Part shown: positions 1 through 10,639 of the stretch, piece by piece | How the letters are laid out: the number at the start of each line of letters is the position of its first letter | Position numbering within the stretch: position 1 is the first letter of the stretch | DNA from: a virus | Length of the DNA stretch: 64,000 bases | Direction: 5' to 3' (one strand) | Virus record (IMG/VR): IMGVR_UViG_3300037141_000279 | Location: 32,296 to 96,295 of that record | Program-made: the position numbers and the translations under genes | Notes under the pieces: generated by a model | What the model saw: the letters and a program-made list of their open reading frames with translations, nothing else | Told to the model about the DNA's origin: nothing | Database searches by the model: none

Positions 1-3000
1 CCCCTTGAGTGTCATTGACTTCATTCGGCAACAGCCAAATATTCGGCTGCGATGATCCGCCATTCTGAAGTGTGCCGACGGCATTGAAATACCCGACCAC
101 ATGCTGCAGAGCAATCAGAGGTGCACCCAACTGAGACAACGTGATGCTGCCGATGACGACATTGCAAAGCGAATACGGTGTTCCATTATTCGCGCCATAC
201 ACGCCGCAATCTCCCCAAGAGTTTGTGTCACGAGCGTAGAGATAATTCCCTGGGTTTTGATAGGTGACCGTCACCTGCACTTCAGCGATATCGACGTTAG
301 GTGTCCCGCTCAGCCCCGTAAATGTGCTCGTGATGTCGAAGCCCAGCGCACCCGCGTTGAACGCAGTCGGGCTACCCCATGTCATCCCCCATGTATCAAG
401 CACGCCGCCAAACGTGACAGTGGTGTTGGCGAGACCCAACGAAAATGTGTGAGATGTGGACCCCATGCCCGCACCCGTCGGTTTAATGGTCAGCGTCAAA
501 TCTCCGCTAATCTCAGACTGCTTCCCGATCACGGTGACCTGAACCCCTTGCACTACAGCAGTGAGCGGAATCAAGGTCAACGGAGTCGTGCCAAACGGAT
601 ATGCCGCGCGTAAAGTTTGCGATGTGCCTGCCGCCGCAAATGTCGCTACCGCATATAATGCAGGATTTCCTGCAGTGATGTTGTTCGGATTCACCCAAGC
701 CGCGCCTGTCCCAACGCTTGTCCCCGACAATGGATTCGCGGGGCCGAGAGTCGAGGTGATGCCACCTGTCGGTGACGCCAGCATGAGGCTGTTAAATCCA
801 ACCGACGTTTCAACTGAACGCAACGCACCCGCGCCGCATGCAGGAAACGCAGGAACGCTCCATGCGGGGACATTGCTTCCATACCGCAGCACTTGGTCGA
901 CGCCGTTGCTGACGAACGTGCCCACATCAAGTCCGTTGCGATGTGTGGTCGCGTAGGTCTTGATGGCAGTGAAGTTTGTCGTCAGATAATCGGAGATATG
1001 TTCGCCGATCTCTAGTTTTTGCGTGCCAACCAATTCAAAATATTGTCGCTGCGTCGTGAACAAACCAACGATTGATCCGTCGCGGAATATCGCGTTCGGG
1101 TTCGAGATTCCAAAGTTGCTCAAGAAATCTGTGGGATAGAAACTGATCGTCTCAGGTCCGCCCAGGATCGCGTTGACGCGGTCGGCCAAGAAAACCATCA
1201 GTCCGACGCCGTCTGCGGTCGGCTCGATGCCGAGTACAGGTCCAGCAAATTGAAAGCGATTGCCTGGAGGCCACGCTTGTTCAGGACGCCCGTTTGTGCA
1301 ATCAGGCCCCGCGTTGAAATAAACATAGTTTCCGTTCACCATCCACAATCGCCCACCCCAGTATGCGAGAATCGTGCCTGCGTTGTAGATGGAGATGGAT
1401 TTGAACAGAGAAGACCCTGGCCCTCCTGGCGGGGGATCGTTCTGGTGGTACAGCGGCGCAACCAGAAGAATATCCAGGTCGGCATCAATCACAAAATCGT
1501 CATAGGTCCAGACAACACCCGCGCCTGGGTTCGTCACCGCACCGTCGAACAGATATGTGCCACCGCCATCACTCGTGCGATAGATTTCAACCGCATTGAA
1601 CGTCGCTGTGCCTGTTTCCACTGTCTGAACATAGTTCGCATTTTCAAAATAAATATGAAACCATGTGTTCTGAGTCCCCACAGGCTGGTCTACAGCGATG
1701 ACCTGGAATTGCTGGCCATTCAGGAATGTCGCACCCGTCATCCCAGCCAAGGTGACCCAAAGCCCGTCTTGAAAATTATTGCTGGCTGTAATCGTCACCA
1801 CGTTCGCTGTGATACTCACCGCGGTAATGGTGGCGATAGAGTTACAAAGAGGTGAGCCTGTCCCGACCCCTGTGATGGTCGCCATCAAAGGAATTGCTAC
1901 CCCTGAATCCAAAGCCAGCGAGACCGCGCCGAGCGTTGTCACGGCTGTCCAATTACCGTTAGCATTCACCGTCCCGATATCACCAGTGGGTCCGTATGCC
2001 ACATGTGCCACAAAACCCGTTGACTCAAACTGGGTCGTAGACAAACCTGTTGCGCTAACTGTGACCGTCAACCCGTTGAGCCATGTCGCGGTTCCAACGC
2101 CGCTAAACGTCACCGTCTGCCCCGCCACCAAATTGTTGATCGCTTGGATAATCAATACTGCGCCGCCCGTCACTTCGACAGAGGTCAGCGGAAAGATTGA
2201 GGATGGCACGGCGGACGTGACCGTGAACGAAAGGTTATTCACCGAGGTGCCTGTCGTCAAACCTCGGACAGTGAAAACATTCCCTATCGCGAAGTTGTTT
2301 GATCCGTAGAACGTAACAATGTTTGGCGTTCCCGCCACGATTTTGAAACTCGTAATCGATCCGTTCAGAGGTCCGAGGATCGCGCCTGTGTTCGGTGAGA
2401 ACGGGCTCGCCGTGGTCAAGTGATCGTAGATCGTACGATAAGCATAAACGTACTCATATCCAGTGAACGCAAGACCTGTGCCTTGCCCGAGGTTTGTCCA
2501 AGTATACGACCCATCAACAGTCAGGCCGCCGTCTGTCGTGTTCCAAACTGGAGGAATGACGCCAGTCACCAACGGTGTCGTTGTCAGCGCCCAGTACGGA
2601 ACGATGAGCGAAGAGCCTGTCGCCGCGTAGGCTGCGGATGGTGTGATTCCTGTGTTGCCCGCGACCAGAGAAATCCAATACTGTCCGCCAAAAGAGACCA
2701 CTTCGCCGACAGCGTACGGGGTAGCCACGTCCCATGCAGGAACTGGGTTCGCAATATATGTGCTGAGTTGCAAATTTCCGTTCGGGTCCAAGATCACTAC
2801 AGGTGTCGGATATCCTGTGACGGGATACCATGTCTGAATGTTTCCGTAATTTGTCCAGGTCAGCCCGCCATCCACCACGTTGTTGCCGACGTTCGTCGGC
2901 CACACAGGTTCGTTCGCGCCCGTGATTCCAGGTCCGCTTTGACCACTTGCCAATGTGTAATATATCGTAACCGTCGGCTGGTTCGGGAAATCAAAACCAA

Positions 3001-4698
3001 CTTCAGGAACCACCGACCCACCAACGATGGAGGAGATGAGTGCCGAGATAGCGACACCGAAACCAGATGGTCCGTTTGCATTAAGCTGCGCCGCTGTCGG
3101 TGTTATTCCCCAGATGCCCGCGACGTTTGTAGGTCCACCATACGTTGCGAATGTGTATCCAGCCTGTGACCAGACAGTTGACGCAGCCACATCTGATCCT
3201 GATACCGAGCCGCCGATCACCAGTTTCACCGAGTGGTCTTGAACTGCGCCGAGCCCCACGTTCCACTGCGGGATCGTCACTTCGATTCCCACGACGGTCG
3301 CGCCAGTAGGAACAGCGTTGTTGAAACTCTGCAAGAATAAATATGGCGTCCACCCTGTCGCGAGCGTGGTGAGCGGAAACACAACCGTAAGCCCGACCGC
3401 TTCGCCTGAACCCGAGAAACTCCATGTCGGACTGGCTGAAGTCACCGCACCATAATATGCATTGGCTAATGTATCAGTGCCGAGCGCGGTGATTGATGCG
3501 CCTGGGGTATATCCAGCGGGCGCGGACCCTGCAAACGATCCAACAAGAAACGACGTGCTGAACACAAGTTGTGTGCCGCTAAATGCTACCGTGCCTGTAT
3601 CGAATGATGTGGGGTGAACCACAAAATTGCTTGCGCTGGTTGTCGCGGTGGCGCTGATGCCTGAAAACTCATGCGCGGTGATCTCAAACGCTGGATTACT
3701 GAGCACGACCGAAATGGTCGGCACCCCGCCGACAGTCACAGGCGTAGTCCAAACCCATTCAGTCGAATAATAATTATTTCCACCACCGCCAGCGTAGACG
3801 CCTGTATGCATTGCCTGCTGAGAGTAGACGTTCCCCAAATCATCGGTCACTGAGATGGCAGACGGAATGACGTTGGTCGTCAGTATACCAAACGTAATTA
3901 CAAGGACGTTGCCGACGGTCACCGCAGAGGGAAGAGTGATCGTCCCTGTTGTGGATGCGGTGGCTGATGCGTTTTGTTGAATGTGGCTATATCCTTCTTG
4001 GACTGCGTACCCACCATGAATTGGATCGTAAGTCCAGGTAAGCGCAAGACTCCCACCCAAAGCCAATGTGCTCGCGGCAGTTGGAAATTCAAACGCACCG
4101 TTCGGAATCAAAATCGCGGTGACCGTCTCCACATTTCCATTGGTATCGAGAATACTGTCGCCGAGACTAAATGTCGTGAACGGCTGCCAAAAACCCAGAC
4201 CATTCACAGTCGGCGTGATCGTCGGAGCCGCAAGACCCCAAATTGACAGATTGGTTCCATCCCACGCATATAAATCTGCAGGAGCCCCGTCTGAATAATA
4301 CGTCATATTGCCGATGGTGTTGATGTACCCCTGGGCAATGGTCGTCTTGGGGATGATGGTCGTAAGCGAGGTATCCGTAAAGGTCGCCAAGCGGTGGTTT
4401 GTGTCCACGAAGGCAGAGACCTGCCCGTTCAAATTTCGCGATGAGTAAAACTGATTGACGATTTCCGAATCCGCCATCGGGATCGGACAGAAAATAGAGA
4501 AGCCAGGGCGGCGCTGCCATTCATAAAGGTCAGTGTCTTCCATGTTCGCGCCGTCAATCACAGGATCGTGAAACGACACCACGTTGATGCCGATGTTTTT
4601 GAACGGGGCAAAAAGCTGACTTCTATGTGTGTAAAAACCGCTTAAAGAAAGAACTCAATTGCAAGTGCGGGATCACTTTGCGATAATTTTCTAGCCAT
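1..4698 (-). CDS. very large tail-like virion protein, partial, with an apparent frameshift near its N-terminus
   Basis: The C-terminus lies beyond the left window edge; about 1,560 codons are visible. An ATG at 4698 follows a GGAG ribosome binding site but meets a stop at 4642-4644 after 18 codons (MARKLSQSDP...EFFL). The -1 frame then stays open to the window edge, continuing LSGFYTHRSQLFAPF and then a DGANMEDTDLYEWQRRP segment. The two parts join naturally as EFF(L)LSGFYTHRS. From memory, environmental phage virion proteins begin this way, with the same DGxN...RRPG stretch. The rest is Ser/Thr/Gly-rich beta-type sequence with Ig-like stretches, as expected for a tail or fibre protein. The shift could be a sequencing indel, a real mutation or recoding; no canonical slippery heptamer is present. 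Structural role is inferred. Confidence 0.75.
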
Positions 4699-5360
4699 TG
4701 TGTTCTTTCTCCTTTCGGGCTCGGCGAGCCGCTTCTCTTACTTTCGACGCCACTGATTTTTTCGCACAGGTTTCTTCCGAATCCTTGAACCCCGTGCGGG
4801 CGGCAGATTGTTTATTTCTCGTCTCTAAGGTGACCACATGATTTTGCAATCTCGCGGAGATAGCGGCACACTCTTCAGAAGATTTTACGCGCCCGCGATT
4901 CGCCGCCGCCGTTTTCTCAATAGCGGGCGGACTGCTTGCACCCTTTTCGAGATTGCCCATTCCGCACCAAAGCCACACGACCTTCAGGAGAAAATTCACG
5001 TTTGCGGGTAGATGCCCGTGCAGTTCGTTCAGATGTCCACAGACTTCCGCCTGCTTGGATGTTATATCCATGCGGCTGCTTGGTCTGCAGCAAAATAATC
5101 CAAACTTTTTCAAGATTGTCAAGTTCCTGGGCTGACTGAGCCACGGACAAGGTCTGGTGTTCGAACGACTCCGCACCATATTTGCGAATGGCTTTTGCAA
5201 TCAATGCGCCATATCCAGGGTGATGTGGAAGGCGCGCCGCCGTCAGGTGCTTGCCCCAACGTCGTGACACACCCACAGTCGTCTGCCCCACATACCCCTT
5301 GTCCGAGGCAGTGTTCCAATGCAGATAGATTTCTCCACGAAATGGCGCAGCAGCATTCAT
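4691..5360 (-). pseudogene. GIY-YIG homing endonuclease, frameshifted
   Basis: The N-terminal frame starts at 5360 and holds a GIY-YIG nuclease domain: GEIYLHW, then GYVGQT, RWGKHL, AIRKYGAESF and GYNIQAGG. It ends at 4917 with ...RKGCKQSARY. The +1 frame from about 4945 encodes the expected basic C-terminal tail (EKTAAANRGRVKSSEEC...RKEKEHNG) and ends at 4691. The frames join at the runs AAAA and GGG (minus strand of 4941-4947): removing one base gives RKGASSPP and restores one protein of about 220 residues. This looks like a one-base insertion, either a real inactivation or a homopolymer error. The intact reading would overlap the start of the tail gene at 4698 by 8 bp. It is a free-standing endonuclease between two virion genes. 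Confidence 0.75.
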
Positions 5361-5385
5361 AATGTGAGCGAGGCGTTTAGCCCTC

Positions 5386-5405
5386 TATCTATGGTTTGGG
5401 AAGTC
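5386..5405 (-). promoter_or_regulatory. late-gene bipartite motif, copy 1
   Basis: Minus strand reads GACT, 8 bases (TCCCAAAC), CATAGATA, preceded by AAAATAA. It lies between the stop of the fibre-like gene (5420) and the endonuclease start (5360). It matches the GACT-N8-CATARRTR consensus found only in the structural gene half of the window. Confidence 0.6.
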
Positions 5406-5419
5406 TTATTTTGAGTTTG

Positions 5420-8104
5420 TTAGAAGCCCGCAACCGCAGGATACGAGCCCCGCGACCACGCGAGTGCAGGAGCCGTGATCGTGCTATTTAAGGCCCCTCC
5501 TGAAGTCGTCCCCGTGCCGCCACCAGGAGCCGCTGCGTTGGTAAACATCAAGTCACGTACTACTGCCGCATCCCCTGATATCCTGATTCCAGGGGTCACC
5601 GCGTTAGATGTGACAGCTACAGCGTACCACCCTGGAACCATGTTCACGGTCACAGGGCCGCCAGCCAGCGGGATTTTCATATCAGTTGCGTTTGTGGGGC
5701 AGATGGTAGTCCCTGGCAGTGCTCCTGTGTGGCAAACCAGCGGCACGTTTGCCGCGCCGTTTAGACACCCTGGACCATAAATGCCGATGTCGTAAAGATT
5801 TGAGGTATTGTCTGACAAGGTACCTTCATGGTAGGTTATATATGATAAAACAGAAACAAAATATGGGAGGTAAAAAGAATAAAGGAACGTGGCGTTTTGC
5901 GTGAGCCCTAGTATGACGTTTGCACTTGAAGTTGACGCCCCAGTGCTGAACGCAGTGGCTCCTGCTGGAAAAAGCGCCGTCGCCAACACGACCGCACCAG
6001 TTCCTGTCACGCCATTTGAGAGATCAGACGCAGCCAACGTCGCGTCCACATAGTCCGTCCCGTTGCCTCGCAGCACATGCCCTGCTGGCGCTGCGCCACC
6101 GATCTGAAACCCTACAGATGTGTTGATCACCCCTGTCACAGACAGCGGCGCGGGCATAGTTATTAAAGTTGCCCCAGGCGTGCCTGCGTGCGCGAAGACG
6201 AGCGTTGCAGTCGGGTTTGTGCCTGCCCCTATCACATCACTAAGAGACCAACTGTCGTAGGCGGACGCAGCGCCGTTCCAATATTGTCCGGTGATCGCTA
6301 GATACCCAGAACTTTGATTCAAGATGTTGGTCGCGGGGGTTGTCGCTTGAATCGTAATATCCGTAGATGCGAACAACGCAGATGAAGATGTGATATTGCC
6401 CGCGTTAAGCGTTCCGACGAAATTAAATCCACCACCACCACCATACCCAGCATTCGTGAATGTCGTCACCATGCCTGGGTTTGTGCCTGCCGAGACCGTT
6501 CGCGTAATCGTGAACGAAGCATCTGCGCTCGCAGCGCCATTCCAATAAGTCGCCCCGAGTTTGAAAATAGGCGAAGACTGGTTTGCCCCGCTCGTCGCAG
6601 CGATCTTCAAATCAAGCGAGGTATTTCCGACGAAATTTACTTTTCCGCCTGCTGCGTATATGGCATAGTTGTTCGCGCCTGTCCCGAAGTCCTCGATGTA
6701 CAAACCGTAATTGTTCGTGGCGATGCTGTTCGCCTCCGAATAGAACCCATAAAGATTCGTGATAGTCGGAGTCGCTAGGTTATTTGCAAAAGTCAGCGCC
6801 TTAAAAGCGATGGCATTTGTAATGGTCGGAATGCCGACGGTTCCCAAAGTTGATTCTGTCTGACCCCCAGCACGCACTCCGATAAGGTTAGTTATTGAAG
6901 TACCCGCATCGTGCGAAACCCCAACCGCAAAGTGTCCGCCTACTGCGGTATCGGCATGGCTCCCATCCCAAACGGTCGCCTGAACCACAATACCCAATAG
7001 GGCGGCATTGGATGGAATATCGCCAGTCAAATTGCAATGGTCGTAAAGATCAACGTCAAAAAATCCGGCAGAAACAAAAGAATTTGGGTCTGTGACGCTT
7101 CGTAAACCTGCAGATGCACGAATTCCGACAGTATCGACAACGCTTCCCGTGACATTAGATACAAGGTTCCAACACGCGATAGCCGCGCCAGGGCCATTCT
7201 GCGCGATGACCTGAAACGCCGGAAGGTCTGTCGTGTCTGCCGTTCTGCTAGGGCTTATCTCGGTGATCTCATTTCTTGCTGTGACACCATATGTGAGAAC
7301 ATTTGTAACCCAATAAGGATCGATGCTAGAGTTTGGGTCTCCGAAATGCGTACTCGGTGTAATGATTGAAGGACTGGCAACTGTAACTAGCCCAGTGATT
7401 TTATTGTACGTGAATCCCGCGTTGCCGCCGAATGCACCACTGTCGTTGAATTGCACATCTGTGTTCAATCCGCCTGGAGTCGCTGGCGGAACAAGACCTG
7501 TGATATCCGCTGCGTTAATCGCACGAAACGTCGGCAACGCATCTGATCCACCCGAGCCAGGACCTGCCAAAAAGAAATGAGGATGTTGAGGAAGCAGAGT
7601 CGGTGTCAGCGTTCCAATAGCTGTGACAGGCGCACTCGCTGTCGCGGTGAACAGCACGCCATCCCCTGTAAACGAAACAGAGGTGACCCCCGCAATAAAA
7701 GTAGTCGGGTAAAAAATGATGTTCCCGCCCGTCGTCGCATACGGCACCATCTGCCCGATGTCCACCGTTGTGCCCGTGGCTTCAGGGAACTGCCACCACA
7801 TTGGAGATTTGTTGATGCGCGCGCCATTTTGGTCATAGAACGTGACCAAATAATATGTGCCCAATCCGTTCACATTCTGAGGATTCAATTCTGCGTTGCT
7901 GTAAATTTGGGCAATGGGGTCAGGAGCGTTCGGCAGAATGTCGCCGTTTGCATCAAATTGAAAATACACCTCTAACTCTGCGGGCACAATTCCGTACGGA
8001 GCCGCGATGATCGTCGCATCAACATTGAGTTGAAACGAGATCGACCCGTTCGGCACCGCCAAACTTGAGATGTTCTGTATATGCCCGTTCACTAAAGTGA
8101 TCAT
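5420..8104 (-). CDS. tail fibre-like / receptor-binding virion protein
   Basis: About 894 residues. The ATG at 8104 is chosen because GAGG precedes it, it follows the upstream stop by 8 bp, and the protein then begins MITLVNGHIQN like its neighbour (MITLINGNIQN). Residues 1-115 form a module duplicated as the whole of that neighbour. Next comes a linker of a type common in phage fibres (LNTDVQFNDSGAFGG then FTYNKITGLVTV), followed by long beta-rich repeats with recurring YWNGAAS units. The C-terminal domain of about 170 residues is Gly/Ala-rich and may be the host-binding head. No enzymatic motif is seen. The fibre role is inferred from composition and context. Confidence 0.75.
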   Translation of the reverse strand: MITLVNGHIQNISSLAVPNGSISFQLNVDATIIAAPYGIVPAELEVYFQFDANGDILPNAPDPIAQIYSNAELNPQNVNGLGTYYLVTFYDQNGARINKSPMWWQFPEATGTTVDIGQMVPYATTGGNIIFYPTTFIAGVTSVSFTGDGVLFTATASAPVTAIGTLTPTLLPQHPHFFLAGPGSGGSDALPTFRAINAADITGLVPPATPGGLNTDVQFNDSGAFGGNAGFTYNKITGLVTVASPSIITPSTHFGDPNSSIDPYWVTNVLTYGVTARNEITEISPSRTADTTDLPAFQVIAQNGPGAAIACWNLVSNVTGSVVDTVGIRASAGLRSVTDPNSFVSAGFFDVDLYDHCNLTGDIPSNAALLGIVVQATVWDGSHADTAVGGHFAVGVSHDAGTSITNLIGVRAGGQTESTLGTVGIPTITNAIAFKALTFANNLATPTITNLYGFYSEANSIATNNYGLYIEDFGTGANNYAIYAAGGKVNFVGNTSLDLKIAATSGANQSSPIFKLGATYWNGAASADASFTITRTVSAGTNPGMVTTFTNAGYGGGGGFNFVGTLNAGNITSSSALFASTDITIQATTPATNILNQSSGYLAITGQYWNGAASAYDSWSLSDVIGAGTNPTATLVFAHAGTPGATLITMPAPLSVTGVINTSVGFQIGGAAPAGHVLRGNGTDYVDATLAASDLSNGVTGTGAVVLATALFPAGATAFSTGASTSSANVILGLTQNATFLYSFYLPYFVSVLSYITYHEGTLSDNTSNLYDIGIYGPGCLNGAANVPLVCHTGALPGTTICPTNATDMKIPLAGGPVTVNMVPGWYAVAVTSNAVTPGIRISGDAAVVRDLMFTNAAAPGGGTGTTSGGALNSTITAPALAWSRGSYPAVAGF

Positions 8105-8112
8105 GATTCCTC

Positions 8113-8472
8113 TTATGGCACAAACGGCGTCATCTGTCCGATATCTACTGTGGACCCTGCGACCTGGGAGAACTTCCACAGAAGGGGTGACTTATGAAGC
8201 CGAGCACCATTTTGGTCGTAAACCACCACCAAATAATACGTCCCCAACCCATTGGCACTTTGCGGATTCAATTCCGCATTGCTGTAAATCTGGGCGGGTT
8301 GGATCAAACTCCCCACACCATCAAACTGAAACGTGACCTCTTGCTGCGCTGGAATCTGTCCATATGGCGCTGCGACGACACGCGCATCCTTGTTCAACTG
8401 AAAGCTGATGCTCCCGTTCGGTTGAAATATACTGCACGGGTTTTGGATGTTCCCATTGATCAGCGTAATCAC
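8113..8472 (-). CDS. small virion protein paralogous to the N-terminus of the adjacent fibre-like protein
   Basis: 119 residues; start is GTG at 8472 with AGGTG just upstream, because no ATG fits. It aligns along its length with residues 1-115 of the next gene: ITLINGNIQN, PNGSISFQLN, AQIYSNAELNPQ, NGLGTYYLV, DQNGAR, VDIGQM. The pair looks like a tandem duplication in which one copy gained a long fibre. The same QIYSNA word opens the virion protein encoded at 11742-12605. Probably a baseplate or fibre-attachment component; the precise role is unknown. Confidence 0.7.
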   Translation of the reverse strand: MITLINGNIQNPCSIFQPNGSISFQLNKDARVVAAPYGQIPAQQEVTFQFDGVGSLIQPAQIYSNAELNPQSANGLGTYYLVVVYDQNGARLHKSPLLWKFSQVAGSTVDIGQMTPFVP

Positions 8473-8480
8473 ACGGCACC

Positions 8481-8500
8481 TATCTATGGAACCAAAAGTC
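8481..8500 (-). promoter_or_regulatory. late-gene bipartite motif, copy 2
   Basis: Minus strand reads GACT, TTTGGTTC, CATAGATA. It overlaps the last codons and TAG stop of the upstream endonuclease (RLLVP stop) and ends 9 bp before the GTG of the 119-residue gene. Confidence 0.6.
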
Positions 8501-9194
8501 TTATCTTGGCTTGTCGTGCTTTTTGCGATGCCGACATTTTCGCTTTCGTTTCCTCAGATGCAGGCTTGCGATGAGCATCTGCATTCTTGCGTTTCGATTC
8601 TTCGGAGTGCTGTCGACCAAAAAAGGGATTAGCTTCGCCGACCATCGTGCCTTGGCGAATCTCACTCGCCCGCCTGCGCTGTTCTACAGATTTCTTTTTC
8701 CCCAAATTCGCTTGCCGCAGTTTTTCAATATGGTCCGCCGATGGATGAAATTGCGGTCCCAATTCCTGACGCATCGCCAACCATTTCGCTGACTGTTTCT
8801 TTCCTTTCATCCCCGCTTGACCGCCCGCGTCATAATATGCTTGCAGGCTTTCACTTCGTTTGCGCCGAGTCTCCTCCGACTGCGGACCTGTGTTCCCTTC
8901 GCCGCCACGACAAATGTTGTATCCCACTTCTGGGTGCTGAGTATTCAACGCTTTAATCAGCCACCGCTCCCAATAGTCGCACTCTTCTCTCGTCTGCAAG
9001 TCCGAAATCAGAGGATGAATACTCCACGCTTCTTTCGAGTGCAGCCGCATGGATGCGAACAAATGCGAGTTACCACCTCGTCCTTGTTTTGCGTCAGATA
9101 GTTTCGTCTGCAAATATTTCTGCAGAGTCTGCCCCTTATGCTGCCCAATGTAAATCTTCAGTGTTTCCGAATTAACGATTGCGTAGATGAACAT
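8484..9194 (-). CDS. GIY-YIG homing endonuclease
   Basis: 236 residues from ATG 9194, preceded by GGAGG. The protein opens MFIYAIVNSETLKIYIGQHKG, the GIY-YIG core with the variant FIYAIV / YIGQ, followed by SHLFASMR, WSIHPL, the glutamate-containing EECDYWERWLI and GYNICRGGEG. The second half carries repeated NUMOD3-like basic helices (SEETRRKRSESL, HSEESKRKNADAH, ASEETKAKMSASQ) that bind DNA in this family. It is paralogous to the genes at 16102 and 60063. It sits alone between two virion genes, as free-standing homing endonucleases do. Confidence 0.9.
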   Translation of the reverse strand: MFIYAIVNSETLKIYIGQHKGQTLQKYLQTKLSDAKQGRGGNSHLFASMRLHSKEAWSIHPLISDLQTREECDYWERWLIKALNTQHPEVGYNICRGGEGNTGPQSEETRRKRSESLQAYYDAGGQAGMKGKKQSAKWLAMRQELGPQFHPSADHIEKLRQANLGKKKSVEQRRRASEIRQGTMVGEANPFFGRQHSEESKRKNADAHRKPASEETKAKMSASQKARQAKIRLLVP

Positions 9195-9205
9195 GATACC
9201 CTCCA

Positions 9206-9225
9206 CACTTATGGTATCATAAGTC
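9206..9225 (-). promoter_or_regulatory. late-gene bipartite motif, copy 3
   Basis: Minus strand reads GACT, TATGATAC, CATAAGTG, directly followed by the GGAGG ribosome binding site and ATG (9194) of the GIY-YIG gene. Its position immediately upstream of a ribosome binding site fits a promoter or leader element. Confidence 0.6.
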
Positions 9226-9238
9226 TACTTTCCTGTCA

Positions 9239-10639
9239 TTACATCATGAGAGACCGCAGCGGAGTCAACCCTTGTACTGAATCCTCCCTGTCTTCGCTCG
9301 CTAATGCCGCCATCAAAGCCATTTGGGCTGATTGGGCTTGCGCCTGAGTTTCTGATGCGGTTATTCCGTAGGCAAAACGATGACCCTGCCAAAGCAACAT
9401 TTCAAACAGCACGTAAGACAGATCATCAGGCCATTGAAAAACCGATTGAGGGCTCGTGAACTTCGGCGACTTCGCCTGATACACGACGTTGAATGCGAAT
9501 GGATATGTGCTGACAGGCTGCGACAACCGAAACTTCACTACACCGTTGCCGTAATCAATTTCGCAAGACAGGTTGACCGCGTCTCCTGTCGATTGGTATT
9601 CAGGTGCGAGCCGATGCACAGCGTCAATCGGAGTCACGGGCAGAGGAAAACTCGGGTTGTTGATATCCACAAGGGCTGCCGATTCCACCCACGCCAAATT
9701 CCAAATTCCTGGTGCACCTGATGCTGCCGCGTGGATCGTCCCACTGTCCGCGCCATTCGTGATGACTACCCCTGTCGGTGTTGTGAACGTCACCGTTGTG
9801 GATGTCGCCGAAAGCAGTGTCACAGTTTTCCCGATCAATCCAGGGTTAATCGCCACGCTCGCGAATGTCATGATGTCGCCCGCCGTCAAGGCGTTTGAAA
9901 CCTGAACTGTCGTCACGCCGCCCGTCGCCGAGATATTCGTGATCGCACCCGACTGCCCTGGCGTCCCCTGCAGCACGATGTGAAAATTATCAGGGATCGC
10001 GATCAAGGTGTAGCTGTCGGTCCACTGGCTGGTCTGAGTCAGTTGATTGTACGTGAACGTGCTGTTGAACGCGGGATTGACGACACCCGCAATAAGAATT
10101 TGTGAAGTGCCGATGTTCCCCACCTGAAACGGATGAGGATCAAGAAATTGAACAGTAAAAGTGCCAGCAACAGGATCAAATACGATACCCGCTGTTTGCC
10201 AGTTCCCTGAAGGACCATAGGAGTTACCCCCATTGAACGGACCGTAGACCACTTTCGCGGCTCCGTTCTGGTACGTCCCTGGGTTCAGGTCAATGCCCGC
10301 GCCGCCTGCTGGCAGTTGTCCGCCAGGAAGCACGCTGTTGATCAGAGCGAAGCAGGACGCACCTGCATGATGAAAATCTTGGAAGCCCATTTGCGTAACA
10401 AAAAAATGAGGGTTTACTGCAGGGTTGTTGGAACCCATCTGGACCCGATTCCACTTCCATGGCATACGCCTCGTCAAAAGCATCTGTTGCACATTTTCCG
10501 AAAGACGCGCCATCGGTTGCATATTGATTCCACCAACCGCGAAAAAATTCTGCAATTTTGTATGAATTTTTAGAGCATCAGCCATGGCCTGCATCGTGGT
10601 CGTCATGTTGACGTTCGGAACCAAATTAAAATTTGCCAT
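9239..10639 (-). CDS. virion structural protein, unknown subtype
   Basis: 466 residues, ATG 10639 with GAGG about 7 bp upstream. N-terminal third: MANFNLVPNVNMTTTMQAMADAL, then a Trp-rich stretch (MPWKWNRVQM). The middle, about residues 215-300, is a Ser/Thr/Val-rich Ig-like beta domain (VQVSNALTAGDIMTFAS...). The C-terminal 90 residues return to a mixed fold with WPDDLSYVLFEMLLWQG. No catalytic motif is seen. Its place between fibre-like and other late genes suggests a tail or neck protein. I do not recognise the family with certainty. Confidence 0.65.
   Translation of the reverse strand: MANFNLVPNVNMTTTMQAMADALKIHTKLQNFFAVGGINMQPMARLSENVQQMLLTRRMPWKWNRVQMGSNNPAVNPHFFVTQMGFQDFHHAGASCFALINSVLPGGQLPAGGAGIDLNPGTYQNGAAKVVYGPFNGGNSYGPSGNWQTAGIVFDPVAGTFTVQFLDPHPFQVGNIGTSQILIAGVVNPAFNSTFTYNQLTQTSQWTDSYTLIAIPDNFHIVLQGTPGQSGAITNISATGGVTTVQVSNALTAGDIMTFASVAINPGLIGKTVTLLSATSTTVTFTTPTGVVITNGADSGTIHAAASGAPGIWNLAWVESAALVDINNPSFPLPVTPIDAVHRLAPEYQSTGDAVNLSCEIDYGNGVVKFRLSQPVSTYPFAFNVVYQAKSPKFTSPQSVFQWPDDLSYVLFEMLLWQGHRFAYGITASETQAQAQSAQMALMAALASEDREDSVQGLTPLRSLMM

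Noticed and set aside
101-4300. Many plus-strand open frames of 60-250 codons in the first 4.3 kb.
   Set aside because: They are antisense to one continuous minus-strand tail-like frame, are Arg/His/Cys-rich as expected of shadow frames, and lack ribosome binding sites.
4642-4656. Programmed -1 frameshifting in the tail gene.
   Set aside because: The bases TTC TTT CTT TAA do not form an X-XXY-YYZ heptamer in the right frame; kept only as one of three explanations.
5386-5405. Reading the late motif as a T7-type promoter because it contains GACT and CATAG.
   Set aside because: T7 promoters have three bases between GACT and TATAG; here there are always eight, and no RNA polymerase gene is in the window.
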